Below, one piece after another: positions 42,761-52,462 of a DNA stretch of 64,000 nucleotides. Numbering within the stretch: position 1 is the stretch's first letter; every line of letters starts with the position of its first letter. The stretch covers positions 9,464 to 73,463 of the forward strand of contig DEAW01000147.1 of assembly GCA_002348315.1 (NCBI GenBank). Reading direction: 5' to 3'. Made by a program: the position numbers and the translations under genes. Origin of the DNA: Planctomycetaceae bacterium UBA2972. Its GTDB lineage: Bacteria > Planctomycetota > Planctomycetia > Pirellulales > Pirellulaceae. Under the pieces are notes generated by a model. The model was not told where the DNA came from. It did not search any database and saw only the letters and a list, made by a program, of their open reading frames with translations.

Positions 42761-44251
42761 CTACTTTGTCGTGCTACCGGAGGCTTTGCTTTGTGTAAGG
42801 ATGTCCTGTAGCTGTTTTACGATTTCCGGATGCTCGGCCCAAAGGTTTTTTGTCTCGCCAGGATCTGTTTGTAGATTGAACAGCTGACCTGTGGGGCCAC
42901 CCGGGCTGGGTTTGATATCACGTGGCTGAGTAAAACCGCCACTTCCTAATCCTGTGATTAACTTCCAGTTTCCATTTCGTACGCCGTAGTACTTGTTGTT
43001 ATTGCTGGTGATTAGGGTTTCCCGCAGCGGTTGATCGAGTTGTGGAGATGTTAGTAGAGGAGACTGATCGATGCTGTCAGGAGCCTGACTGTCTGGAACG
43101 GTTTGTCCAGTAAGAGCGGCAAACGTGGCAAGCATGTCGGTATGGCAGATGAGATGATGATTGACGGTGTTAGGAGGAGTGGTGGCTGGCCAGCGCACGA
43201 TAAAGGGCACTCGGTGTCCGCCTTCATAAGAATCGGCTTTCATACCTCGTAGTGGTCCCGTGCTACTGTGTCCCAGACGTTCCGTATCCGCCGGATACCA
43301 TACCGGTCCGTTATCACTAGTGAAAACGATCAATGTGTTTTCATCGAAACCGTGTTGCTCCAACCGCTGCGCGATCTGACCGACCATGTCGTCAACCATC
43401 ATGACAAAGTCACCATACATACTGGCATCGCTCTTACCACTAAACCTCTTATTGGGAAGCCAGGGGGTATGAGGAGCCGGAAGCGGCAGATAGAGGAAGA
43501 AGGGTTTCCGCGAATCTGCAGGCAACTGAGCCTGTGTATCCAGAAAGAAATTCGTACGACGAGTAAGCGTGGGGAGGACGTCCGCATGAACGAAGCCCGG
43601 AGCGACTCGCCCCTGACGCCAGAATGCTCCCTGAATTTTGGTCCAACCTTCACTGAAGTTATTACCAATGGTCCTGGTTGGAGGTAAAAGAGGTTTACGG
43701 TTCTGAATCCAATAATACGGTGGAATATCGAGCGAGGCGGGAATACCGAAGAAATAATCAAATCCCCGATCCTTTGGGCCGCCATGTAGGCCTTCCGAGT
43801 AATCTTCCTTGTCTTTTCCCCCCACAAAACCTAGGTGCCATTTTCCGAGCATGGCGGTGTAGTAACCTGCGTTCTTTAACATGCCTGCCAGTGTCAACTG
43901 GTCTTCACCGATGCAGGGATCAGTACGTTCCTTCAATGTTGTACGAAACGGATACTGGCCGGTCAATAAGCCGTATCTGGTTTGTACGCAGAGCCCGGCA
44001 GGCGCATGGGCGTCGGTGAATCGCATCCCTTCCCTGGCAAGCTGATTGAGGTGTGGCGTTTCAATCTTAGATTCGCTGTTGTACGCCTGTATATCTCCAT
44101 ATCCCATATCGTCCGCCATGATGAACACAATATTGGGAGGTTGCTTTGTTGATTCACCAAAAGCACTGACAGGCATATTCACTGCTGCGACAGAGAGTAC
44201 AGCGAGTAACAGTTTGGTGAATTTGTGAGCCGGGTTGCAGGTGAATGTCAT
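42761..44251 (-). CDS. Sulfatase with atypical formylglycine motif
   Basis: A 496-residue exported arylsulfatase-type enzyme (signal peptide about 1-32). The N-terminal metal site is MADDMGYGD (45-53); KWHLG and FTSDNGPVW with the later metal Asp/Asn are present, so the fold looks complete. The activating motif, normally C-x-P-S/T-R with formylglycine made at the Cys, reads CVQTR (Cys88-Arg92): the central Pro is replaced by Gln. Formylglycine-generating enzyme usually needs Pro or Ala there. The enzyme may therefore be poorly activated or processed in another way. It sits between a TPR lipoprotein gene and the DUF1571 gene. Confidence 0.85.
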   Translation of the reverse strand: MTFTCNPAHKFTKLLLAVLSVAAVNMPVSAFGESTKQPPNIVFIMADDMGYGDIQAYNSESKIETPHLNQLAREGMRFTDAHAPAGLCVQTRYGLLTGQYPFRTTLKERTDPCIGEDQLTLAGMLKNAGYYTAMLGKWHLGFVGGKDKEDYSEGLHGGPKDRGFDYFFGIPASLDIPPYYWIQNRKPLLPPTRTIGNNFSEGWTKIQGAFWRQGRVAPGFVHADVLPTLTRRTNFFLDTQAQLPADSRKPFFLYLPLPAPHTPWLPNKRFSGKSDASMYGDFVMMVDDMVGQIAQRLEQHGFDENTLIVFTSDNGPVWYPADTERLGHSSTGPLRGMKADSYEGGHRVPFIVRWPATTPPNTVNHHLICHTDMLATFAALTGQTVPDSQAPDSIDQSPLLTSPQLDQPLRETLITSNNNKYYGVRNGNWKLITGLGSGGFTQPRDIKPSPGGPTGQLFNLQTDPGETKNLWAEHPEIVKQLQDILTQSKASGSTTK

Positions 44252-44282
44252 GAGGTTGTTTCAGGAAGTTGGGTTGGAGGAT

Positions 44283-45842
44283 TTAGAGTCTGGAGTAATG
44301 AAGCAGGACTGGCAGCATTTTATTTTGATACCGCTCTAAATTGGGCATCTGCTCTAACTTCATTTCAGATTTTACAGCAGCATCAAACATCGCCTGCCCG
44401 GCATGTAAAAATCCCTCAGCATAATCCTGGGGTAATTTGTTTAATTTGTCCAGCAAGCTTTTTGCACGAGTTAGATTGCGAATTTTAGTATTGGGATTTG
44501 TCGCATAGGAAAACACTCCGTAGAACATGAGCTCCTGATCGTTGTCAAAGATGGCGAGTGCAGTATCAAGGTGCATGTCGGCAGCTGAGAAATCCTCATT
44601 CGATAACAAACAAAAGATGAGTAGTGTTAGTGCCTCTTGATTCGCCGGGGATCTCTGGATAATTGCCTGCAGATGCTCAATGGCTTTTTCAGCCTGTTCA
44701 TTGGCCACTAACAATTGTGCATATTGTTGACGCATGCCATGGTTATTGGGTTCTGCCAAAACCGCTCGCTCGACCAACGATAGTGCTCGTGGTAAGTCAT
44801 TTTGAGCAACCGCAATCAGCCCCAGATTGGTTAACGCGCGCGAATTCTCCGGTTCAATGTCTAACGTATCCTCAAAGTGGCCTGCCGCTTCGGTTAGATG
44901 GTTCATGCGGAGTTTGGCTAAGCCTAGATTTAGATGTAGTGAAGTGTCTTGTGGAGCTTTTTCCAAAGCGGCGGTATAGTGTTTAACGGCTGTGGGGAAA
45001 TCCCCGTACGTAAACAGAGCACTATCCCCGCGTGCACGCAAAGCGGCTGACGTATCTTTTAAGTCCTCCACAGTATCGAGTAACGGATCGGCCAGATAGA
45101 GTTCGAATCCACCCTGATCGAATTCCTGCTGGTGAAATTTGGCACGACGACGGTTTCCCAATTTGTTGTAGGCCATCATCAAACTGTAATGCACATTCCG
45201 GGCAGCCGGATTGAGTTGCATGGCCGCCTGGAACTGAGTAATCGCGGAAGGAGTGTCTGCTATCAGAAGTACTTTCCCCAACCCCCAACGTGCGATCGCG
45301 GTTTCTTTTAACTCCAACGCTTTGGTAAAAGCTGCTTCGGCTTGCTCGAGCTGATGGAGTGCCAGATGAGTGTCTCCCAGATAATAGTAAATTGCCTTTA
45401 GCAATTCAGGTTGTTTTCTATCGAGCTTGGCGTAAACCTGAGCGGCTTCATTGAAATGGGTTACGGCTGCCTCAGCGTTGTTTGTTTTACGATGAACATG
45501 AGCGAGTAGGTAATGCCGAGACAAACTTTGTTGCGGGTCAAGCAAAATGGCATTGTTGTAACAAACAGCCGCCTGATCGAGCATGTCGTAGGCATGCAGG
45601 AGTCGTCCGGCGTGTTCATATTGATTTGCAAGTTCACTTAAAGTCGGCAGGCTCTGTTCGCCCGACTGGATTTGCATCAGCGAGGTGCAGGCGAATTTCA
45701 GTTTCCCCTGTGCTTCGGAATCCAGTTTGCTGAGTTCAGGCAGGGAGACCGGGCGTACTGCTGCAGGAATCTTCGCAGCCTTGTCATTACATCCGGCAAG
45801 TAGAATGATTGCAGTCAGCAGGAGTGGGTACACCGGTTTCAT
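44283..45842 (-). CDS. TPR lipoprotein
   Basis: A 519-residue protein with a lipoprotein signal (MKPVYPLLLTAIILLAGC, lipobox Cys at residue 18). The body consists of tetratricopeptide repeats, roughly ten, covering about 65-470; examples are AAVCYNNAILLDPQQSLS, AEAAFTKALELKETAIA, AVKHYTAALEKAPQDTSLH and AAGHFEDTLDIEPENSRA. TPR units hold protein partners together. The start overlaps the stop of the FG-GAP/ASPIC gene by four bases, and this TPR plus FG-GAP pairing recurs in planctomycete genomes, so the two probably work as one complex at the cell surface. Confidence 0.82.
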   Translation of the reverse strand: MKPVYPLLLTAIILLAGCNDKAAKIPAAVRPVSLPELSKLDSEAQGKLKFACTSLMQIQSGEQSLPTLSELANQYEHAGRLLHAYDMLDQAAVCYNNAILLDPQQSLSRHYLLAHVHRKTNNAEAAVTHFNEAAQVYAKLDRKQPELLKAIYYYLGDTHLALHQLEQAEAAFTKALELKETAIARWGLGKVLLIADTPSAITQFQAAMQLNPAARNVHYSLMMAYNKLGNRRRAKFHQQEFDQGGFELYLADPLLDTVEDLKDTSAALRARGDSALFTYGDFPTAVKHYTAALEKAPQDTSLHLNLGLAKLRMNHLTEAAGHFEDTLDIEPENSRALTNLGLIAVAQNDLPRALSLVERAVLAEPNNHGMRQQYAQLLVANEQAEKAIEHLQAIIQRSPANQEALTLLIFCLLSNEDFSAADMHLDTALAIFDNDQELMFYGVFSYATNPNTKIRNLTRAKSLLDKLNKLPQDYAEGFLHAGQAMFDAAVKSEMKLEQMPNLERYQNKMLPVLLHYSRL

Positions 45843-47614
45843 TCGGCGGTCTCCCGGGCTTTGGCTGCAGTGCCCTGTCCCTGTGAGATCGTGACGTATT
45901 GATCTGCCGCGATGCCTTCAAAGCGTTCGGTGTTCCCATTATTCCAATGGACGGTGACCTGTACATCCGTGTTGTGACTTCCCAGGCCTACCAAAATACG
46001 CGGGTCGTTCACCGAAAGGTAACTTCCATCGGTACGTGGTGTACGATGCAAAATGACACCATTGCTCAGATGGAATTCCAGTCGGCATTGAACCCGGGGC
46101 GTTGCCACGTCACCGGCTTGCAGTTGCACGCCAAGCCAATGCTGATCGTTTCCTACATTATTGGTATAGAGTCGGGCGGGGCCGGAATTATTACTGATGA
46201 TGATGTCAGTATCACCGTCATTGTCGATGTCCCCGAAGGAAGCACCACGAGTGACTTCGAGTGGTTCACACAGTTGACCGGCGACGGCCGTTAGGTCTTC
46301 GTAGGATTTCCCATTCAAGTTGCGGAATAGTTGATTGCGTTCCTGCAGTGGATAGGGGTCGCCGGCTCGTTGCCTCGACTCGACAAAATTGGTCGCTCCG
46401 TTTGCCATAAACAGATCGAGCCAGCCGTCATTATCATAATCGAACCAGGCTGTCCCGAATGCGGTGTAACCGATACTGGGTACTCCCAACCGAAATTGAT
46501 CTGTGGCGTCTTCAAAGAATCCGTCACCCAGGTTGAGGTACACCGTGTTTGTCTCTTCGGCCCAATGACCCATCACCAAATCTTCATCCCCATCTCCATC
46601 AATATCAGCCGCATCCACGCCCATACTGCCTTCAGCGAATCCGTCTATATTGCAGGCACAGCCCCGAATCAGGGCTTCTTCAGTGAATGTGCCGTCCTGT
46701 TGATTGATCCAAAGCTGGTTGTGTCCGGCGTCATTGGCAACGTAGATATCAATCCAGTTGTCGCCATTAAAATCTCGTACCAATACACCCAACCCAGCCT
46801 CAGGTTTTTGAGCGATTCCGGAAACGGCGGAGATATCTTTGAAGGTTCCGTCCTGTTGATTGAGGAATAATCGATCAGGTTCAGCAACGCCACTTTTGGG
46901 GCCGCAATAACCTAAGGCTCCGTTTGTGAGGTAACAGGGTCGATGCGTGTCATAGCCGAAAGTGATGTAATTAGTGATATAAAGATCATCCCAGCCGTCC
47001 TGATTTATATCTGCGAAGACGGCGCTGGTTCCCCACTGGGAGGAAGAGACTCCCGCCTGACTGGTCACGTCCACAAAAGTACCGTCACCTTTGTTTTGCC
47101 AAAGCTGATTGTCACCCCAGTTAGTGATGTAAATATCTTGCCAGCCATCATGATTGAAATCAGTAACCGCCGCACCCATTCCATACCCCGTCGCATCGAT
47201 CCCGGATTCGTCCGTAACATTCACGAAGGTAATCCGTGATTGACCTGATGGATCAGTGACAAGATCGTTACGAAATAATTGATCTCGCGGAGTGTCGGCG
47301 GGTGGATAGATGGAGTCTTTCAGGCTGGTCTCTTCACCTAACAAAGATCCCTGGAGGAGATAGACATCCAGATCCCCATCATTATCAAAATCGAATAAGA
47401 CCGTACCACTTCCCATCAGCTCTGGAAGATAGAGTTGGCCGGTCATTCCGTTGTAATGGGTAAAGTCGAGGTCGACTTCCGAGGTGACATCAGTGAAGAG
47501 TTCCAGCGAAGGACGAGTTTCCGGTGTCGGTTTGTCGTTCTCGACAATCACGGCTTCTTCACTGGTACACCCTAAAAGGATGAGCAGCGGTAGCAAGTAG
47601 ACGATGGGCTTCAT
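45839..47614 (-). CDS. FG-GAP/ASPIC (CRTAC1-like) lipoprotein
   Basis: A 591-residue lipoprotein (MKPIVYLLPLLILLGC, lipobox Cys16). Seven FG-GAP/VCBS repeats form a likely beta-propeller, each with a Ca-binding D-x-D/N-x-D-G/N-x-x-D motif, such as DFDNDGDLD, DFNHDGWQD, DINQDGWDD, DFNGDNWID, DIDGDGDED, DYDNDGWLD and DIDNDGDTD. The C-terminal part (about 490-580) matches ASPIC/UnbV, with VQCRLEFHLSNGVILHRTP and VHWNNGNTERFEGI. The family resembles cartilage acidic protein 1, an extracellular Ca-binding protein. It is coupled by overlap to the TPR lipoprotein gene. Confidence 0.88.
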   Translation of the reverse strand: MKPIVYLLPLLILLGCTSEEAVIVENDKPTPETRPSLELFTDVTSEVDLDFTHYNGMTGQLYLPELMGSGTVLFDFDNDGDLDVYLLQGSLLGEETSLKDSIYPPADTPRDQLFRNDLVTDPSGQSRITFVNVTDESGIDATGYGMGAAVTDFNHDGWQDIYITNWGDNQLWQNKGDGTFVDVTSQAGVSSSQWGTSAVFADINQDGWDDLYITNYITFGYDTHRPCYLTNGALGYCGPKSGVAEPDRLFLNQQDGTFKDISAVSGIAQKPEAGLGVLVRDFNGDNWIDIYVANDAGHNQLWINQQDGTFTEEALIRGCACNIDGFAEGSMGVDAADIDGDGDEDLVMGHWAEETNTVYLNLGDGFFEDATDQFRLGVPSIGYTAFGTAWFDYDNDGWLDLFMANGATNFVESRQRAGDPYPLQERNQLFRNLNGKSYEDLTAVAGQLCEPLEVTRGASFGDIDNDGDTDIIISNNSGPARLYTNNVGNDQHWLGVQLQAGDVATPRVQCRLEFHLSNGVILHRTPRTDGSYLSVNDPRILVGLGSHNTDVQVTVHWNNGNTERFEGIAADQYVTISQGQGTAAKARETAE

Positions 47615-47689
47615 GCTGTTCTTATAACCACCATCACTAAGCGATGTAAAGATGCACTGATTCAGGTATCGCTGCCGGAGCAGCTCGGG

Positions 47690-48616
47690 TTATTTAATCT
47701 TGACGGCTTGTGTCATGGAAATATCGAGTTCCGCTGGAATTTCCATCCCCTGGACAGAAAGGGTGATCGCTCCTTTGACATGAAGTTTGAAGACGGAATC
47801 GACAATTTGATTCTTTTCCGCATCAAAGAAATACGTCGTCCCACCATCGACTAATTCCAAATCACTTCCGGTAACCGATGGTGCTCCTGGTGCCGGAGCG
47901 TCCTGAGTGAAATTCACATCGGTATAGGTGATTGTCACTTTGTGGAGTTTACGGCTCTTGACCTCTTCCACGCCGACATACTTACTGGTTGCCGTATGAG
48001 TAAACTTTGCGCCTTGTCCTAAATCAGTGGAGGTATCTTTCTTCCAGACGGCGCCGGGTGTAACGGGCTTTGCATTGTATTCCTGGATTTGAGAATTTGA
48101 CTTGTCTTTCAGCCCTTGAGGGTCGAGATCTGCCTGAAGGAGTGATTTACCAGGTTCCTCTAACTCTTCAATCCCATCCACGGTGGCCAGAGCGGATTTC
48201 ACATTCCCTTCTTTGTCAAAGACTAAAGTGGTTTTACTTTTGGCAATCGCGGCCATGACATCCACGAGAAAATCCGCTGCAGTTCCCTGAGGTTTTGGGC
48301 CGACGGCCGAGTCAAACTTGAGTGCGACTCCACCGGGCAAGGTTGTTTCATCGGTAAGTGACTCAAAGGTCTCGACGACCGTGACATCGCCATTTGCTGC
48401 TGGTTTCGAGGCTATGTTCTTAGTAACCGCTTTACGCTTCTGGCCCGTTTGGAGTTCCATTCCGGCAATCTTCAGAGTCTGTTGAATTTCCAACGTCGTT
48501 TCCACGGTATATTCACCTGCTTTAGGAACGGCAGGCTTGATGACGATCTGTGCCGGGAGGACAGGTGTGAGCGTGAGAACGAGCAAGAGTGCTGTGAGTT
48601 TGGAGAGGCGAAGCAT
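47690..48616 (-). CDS. DUF6263-like exported protein
   Basis: A 308-residue protein with a signal peptide (about 1-22, VLPAQ). The mature part is beta-rich, starting IVIKPAVPKAGEYTVETTLEI and ending VKGAITLSVQGMEIPAELDISMTQAVKIK, a pattern I associate with DUF6263, a family of exported planctomycete proteins of unknown function; the match is from memory. There are no catalytic residues to point to. It lies 75 bases upstream of the FG-GAP gene on the same strand. A TATAAT and a palindrome lie just upstream. Confidence 0.65.
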   Translation of the reverse strand: MLRLSKLTALLLVLTLTPVLPAQIVIKPAVPKAGEYTVETTLEIQQTLKIAGMELQTGQKRKAVTKNIASKPAANGDVTVVETFESLTDETTLPGGVALKFDSAVGPKPQGTAADFLVDVMAAIAKSKTTLVFDKEGNVKSALATVDGIEELEEPGKSLLQADLDPQGLKDKSNSQIQEYNAKPVTPGAVWKKDTSTDLGQGAKFTHTATSKYVGVEEVKSRKLHKVTITYTDVNFTQDAPAPGAPSVTGSDLELVDGGTTYFFDAEKNQIVDSVFKLHVKGAITLSVQGMEIPAELDISMTQAVKIK

Positions 48617-48655
48617 GATAGAAGCTTTCCTGAATGGGAGTCTGCATTAGAGGAG

Positions 48656-48677
48656 GACGATAATCGTCTGTATTATA
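48656..48677 (-). promoter_or_regulatory. Possible -10 box with adjoining operator-like palindrome, DUF6263-like gene
   Basis: A perfect TATAAT on the minus strand at 48677-48672 is followed in the direction of transcription by GACGAT-A-ATCGTC (48656-48668), an inverted repeat with 6-base arms. The palindrome would cover the transcription start, a place where a repressor could act. The -35 box is weak (TTGTCC at 15 bases). Confidence 0.3.
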
Positions 48678-48744
48678 GGTCATTCGCTGAGCGGACAACA
48701 TTATTGACTTGCTTTTCAAACAAATCGAAAACGACGTATCCGCC

Positions 48745-48773
48745 TTCATTCTGTTTGCCTTGTATGAGATAAT
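48745..48773 (+). promoter_or_regulatory. Possible promoter for the second PSCyt1 gene
   Basis: TTCATT (48745-48750) and GATAAT (48768-48773) are spaced by 17 bases, about 55 bases ahead of the ATG at 48829. The -35 match is only three of six bases, so support is modest. Confidence 0.25.
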
Positions 48774-48828
48774 AAAAGCACCTACCTTCACCATTCGCGC
48801 CGAACCATCATTCAATGAAAAGTCGATC

Positions 48829-51800
48829 ATGCGACCGATCCTAGCCATTACGATTCTGAGCTTCTGTATTTTGACAGGCTCACTTCACGCAGACGAAAGT
48901 TTGGATCCTGTACAGGTGGAATTCTTCGAAACGAAGATTCGCCCGGTGCTTGTGCAACACTGCTATTCCTGCCACAGCCTCGACAGTGATTCAGTCAAAG
49001 GTGGTTATCTGGTGGACAGTCGCAAGGGGATCCGACAGGGAGGGGACTCCGGTGCTGGAATTGTCCCGGGCAATCCTGATGAAAGCCTGTTGCTGAGCGC
49101 CATGAAATACGAATCATTTGAGATGCCTCCTAAAGGCAAGCTCCCTGAAAGTGTGCTCAAAGATTTTGAGACGTGGATCAAAAATGGTGCGGTCGACCCT
49201 CGTGAAGGTGGACAGGTTGTGACTCGTAATTCGATTGATTACGCCAAAGCCGCAGAATTCTGGTCGTTTAAGAAACCTGTGGCCACAGCCATTCCTGCGG
49301 TCCAACAGACAGATTGGACAAGAAATGACATCGATTATTTTGTACTTGCCCAACTCGAAGAAAACCTGATGCAACCGGGCCCGTCAGCAGATAAACGAAC
49401 ACTGATACGCCGAGCTTACTACGACCTGATCGGCTTGCCTCCATCCCCTCAGCAGATTCAGGCATTCCTGGAGGACGATCGCCCCGAAGCTTTTTCCAAA
49501 GTCGTGGAAGAGTTATTGGCTTCAAAACATTATGGAGAACGTTGGGGTCGATACTGGCTTGATGTTGCCCGGTATGGTGAAGATCAGGCGCATACATTCA
49601 AAGCACGAAAATATCCCCGCGGCTATCTCTATCGCGATTGGGTCGTTCAGTCCTTCAATGACGACATGCCCTACAACACGTTCGTGAAATATCAGATTGC
49701 GGGTGACCTGATCGATGCTCCAGAACAACATGATCGTCTGGCAGCGTTAGGACTCTTCGCTCTGGGACCTGTCTACTACGCTGAAAATGTGGAAAAAGCC
49801 AAAGCTGCTGCGGATGAATGGGATGATCGTATTGATACGGTCAGTCGCGGAGTGTTAGGGCTTACCGTGTCCTGTGCACGTTGCCATGATCACAAATATG
49901 ATCCCATCTCCACCAGCGATTACTACGGATTGGCCGGATTGTTTGCCAGTACGAACTACCAGGAGCGTCCGGTGGTGTCAGCCGAAGTGGTGCAGCAGCG
50001 AGCGGATGCAGATCAAAAAGTCAAAGATAATGAACTGGAGATCACTCGGTTCTTAGTGACAGCAGGACGGGAACTACGCCCCAGACTGTCCGGCGACATT
50101 TCAAAATATGTCTCCCGGGCATTTCAATTGCTGGAACGACAAAAAGGTGGGGGTGATCTTAAAAAGCACTATCAGGAAGTGCTCAAGGATTCAGGGCTCA
50201 GCGAAACGTTGTTAAAGCGTTGGGTAGCCATTCTGCAGACCAAGGGAAAACGTAGAGAAACGCATCCGTATCTCACTGACTGGTTTGCATGGACTGATTC
50301 TCTGCCAGAGGATAAGAATCAGTCCGGAGACGAACAGTTACTGGCCAAAGCGGAAGCCCTGGGAGTAGCGTTACAGCAGCATGTGGAATCGAAACTGATG
50401 CAGCGTGAGAAGCTGTTTAAGTTGTTTGGTGAAAACGTTGCCTTTGTAAAAACGGAAGATCTGGCCGTGGTACGCCCGGGCGTTATTCCCTTAGGGAACT
50501 TATTTGATGACGGTAAAACCGTGCCACTTGATGGCGCCATAGCATCCGATGCCCTGGGATCAGTTGCTGAACCAACCGATTTGGGCGTACTTAAGACGGC
50601 CTTTGGCTGGGGCGAGCGGATTCATGTTGGGCCGGAAATTGACTTTGATTTTGTCCATCTCGGAGCGGATGCTCGCGCTTATGGAAAAATTACCAACGAT
50701 GCCTGGCTGGATAAAAATGGAATCTCAACACTGGGTGAAGGCTATCAGGCGGGAGGTAAACGACAAGAGCAGGGTATCGGGATGCATGCCAACGCCCTGA
50801 TTACTTTTGATCTGGATGAGATTCGCAAGGCCGGACTCTTACCACAGGATCAGCGATTTAAATTCAAAGTGGATCGAGCCGGGATCAATGATGATGCATT
50901 GAATTCCAATGCCAGTGCCCATCTGGCTGTGGTGGTTTCCAAACCTCATAAAGATCGCAAGGTGATGGATGCGATCTTAGGGGGCTATGTGAATGGTAAG
51001 AAGATGCAGATCGCCTACAGTGATTTCACTTATTATTTCAATGGTGTCATCCCTCCCGAGATTAAAGCGAATGGTCAGTTTTTCGAAATGGATATCGATA
51101 TTCCCGCCGATGCCAGGTACGTCACTTTGGTAGCACTGGGGGCTGGTGGACCGGCTGATAACACGATTTCCTCAGACCACGCCGTTTGGTCAGGCGTACG
51201 ACTGGAAGCGAATCCTCTGCCGGAAGCAGTAGCGAAAAATGATGAACTAAACGAAGCAGACCGGATGGATGAGTCGTTGCGTCAGGACGCGATTCTGTTG
51301 TCGCGCATGTTGTACGAAGAAGGCTTACTGGCCTTACCACCGAATGAAGTGGAATCCCGATTGGAAGGTGAACCTAAAACGCAAATGACGGCATTGCGAA
51401 AGTCGCTTGAACAGGCCAAACAGGATGCTGCTGCGATTGAGATATTACGAGCACATTCGCTGGCGGAAGGCAACGCTCAGGATTTACAGATCTATCTTGC
51501 CGGTGACCCTGGCAAGAAGGGTGATATTGCCCAACGAGCCAATCTGGCAATTTTTACGGAAGGTGAAAAAATACCTTACGAGTCGACCGGCAGCGGCCGT
51601 CTGGAGTTTGCCAATTCCATCACGTCCAGTGATAATCCTTTGACAGCTCGAGTGATGGTCAATCGAATCTGGGCTGGTCACTTCGGCAAAGGATTGGTTG
51701 GGACGCTTAGTAACTTCGGCACGTTAGGTGATCTCCCGACGCACCCCGAACTGCTCGATTATCTGGCAATCGAATTTATGGAGCACGACTGGTCCATCAA

Positions 51801-52404
51801 ACATCTTCATCGACTGGTGATGAATTCCTCTGTTTATCAACAAAGTAGCGCGTTTAATGCACAAAAGTTTGAAGCGGATCCGGAGAATAAACTGCTTTGG
51901 AGAATGAATCGTCGTCGCCTGGAAGTTGAACCCTGGCGTGATGGTTTACTCGCAGTTTCCGGGGAATTGGAATTAGGGATGGGCGGCCCTTCGATCGATC
52001 TGGATAATGCCGGTAATAAACGCCGGACATTGTATGGTTTCGTGAGCCGGCATCGGCTGAACGAACTATTACGTTTGTTTGATTTTCCTGATCCCAATAT
52101 TACTGCGGCTGCCCGACCGGTCACGACAGTACCTTTGCAGCAGTTGTTTGTGCTCAACAGTGACTTCATGATGAACCGTGCCCGTGCACTGAGCGCTCGG
52201 GTTGAAAGCGAAATGGACGGGACCATTGAAGAAAAAATCCAAAAGGTGTTCGAACTGCTTTATGGTCGTGTCCCTGATGATGCCGATGTTGCCTTAGGAA
52301 TAGAATTTTTGGAAGTCGTTGGTACCGAGACAGATATGAAAAATGCCTGGGACCAATACGCTTTGGCCTTATTAAGCGCCAATGAATTTATGTTTGTTGA
52401 TTAA
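48829..52404 (+). CDS. PSCyt1/DUF1549/DUF1553 protein with NPCBM-like insert
   Basis: A 1191-residue exported protein; the ATG at 48829 gives a signal peptide (MRPILAITILSFCILTGSLHA). PSCyt1 (about 25-105) carries the CYSCH haem-type motif; DUF1549 (about 140-360) includes YGERWGRYWLDVARY and a second CARCH motif. A long insert, about 555-795, looks like an NPCBM/NEW2 carbohydrate-binding domain (GIGMHANALITFDL, then a lectin-like beta pattern). DUF1553 (about 900-1175) has NPLTARVMVNRIWAGHFGK. It is the longer paralogue of the protein at 16995-19766, and it is followed by a DUF1501 gene. The NPCBM-like domain suggests that the protein binds sugar polymer. Confidence 0.86.
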   Translation: MRPILAITILSFCILTGSLHADESLDPVQVEFFETKIRPVLVQHCYSCHSLDSDSVKGGYLVDSRKGIRQGGDSGAGIVPGNPDESLLLSAMKYESFEMPPKGKLPESVLKDFETWIKNGAVDPREGGQVVTRNSIDYAKAAEFWSFKKPVATAIPAVQQTDWTRNDIDYFVLAQLEENLMQPGPSADKRTLIRRAYYDLIGLPPSPQQIQAFLEDDRPEAFSKVVEELLASKHYGERWGRYWLDVARYGEDQAHTFKARKYPRGYLYRDWVVQSFNDDMPYNTFVKYQIAGDLIDAPEQHDRLAALGLFALGPVYYAENVEKAKAAADEWDDRIDTVSRGVLGLTVSCARCHDHKYDPISTSDYYGLAGLFASTNYQERPVVSAEVVQQRADADQKVKDNELEITRFLVTAGRELRPRLSGDISKYVSRAFQLLERQKGGGDLKKHYQEVLKDSGLSETLLKRWVAILQTKGKRRETHPYLTDWFAWTDSLPEDKNQSGDEQLLAKAEALGVALQQHVESKLMQREKLFKLFGENVAFVKTEDLAVVRPGVIPLGNLFDDGKTVPLDGAIASDALGSVAEPTDLGVLKTAFGWGERIHVGPEIDFDFVHLGADARAYGKITNDAWLDKNGISTLGEGYQAGGKRQEQGIGMHANALITFDLDEIRKAGLLPQDQRFKFKVDRAGINDDALNSNASAHLAVVVSKPHKDRKVMDAILGGYVNGKKMQIAYSDFTYYFNGVIPPEIKANGQFFEMDIDIPADARYVTLVALGAGGPADNTISSDHAVWSGVRLEANPLPEAVAKNDELNEADRMDESLRQDAILLSRMLYEEGLLALPPNEVESRLEGEPKTQMTALRKSLEQAKQDAAAIEILRAHSLAEGNAQDLQIYLAGDPGKKGDIAQRANLAIFTEGEKIPYESTGSGRLEFANSITSSDNPLTARVMVNRIWAGHFGKGLVGTLSNFGTLGDLPTHPELLDYLAIEFMEHDWSIKHLHRLVMNSSVYQQSSAFNAQKFEADPENKLLWRMNRRRLEVEPWRDGLLAVSGELELGMGGPSIDLDNAGNKRRTLYGFVSRHRLNELLRLFDFPDPNITAAARPVTTVPLQQLFVLNSDFMMNRARALSARVESEMDGTIEEKIQKVFELLYGRVPDDADVALGIEFLEVVGTETDMKNAWDQYALALLSANEFMFVD

Positions 52405-52462
52405 CCATGCGACGAGACATTCGGAAACGTCGCTTTTAGAAAAGCTCAAAGAATACAGAACT

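Noticed and set aside
46331..46870. A 179-codon open frame on the plus strand
   Set aside because: It runs antisense to the FG-GAP repeats; repeating Asp/Gly codons produce long opposite frames.
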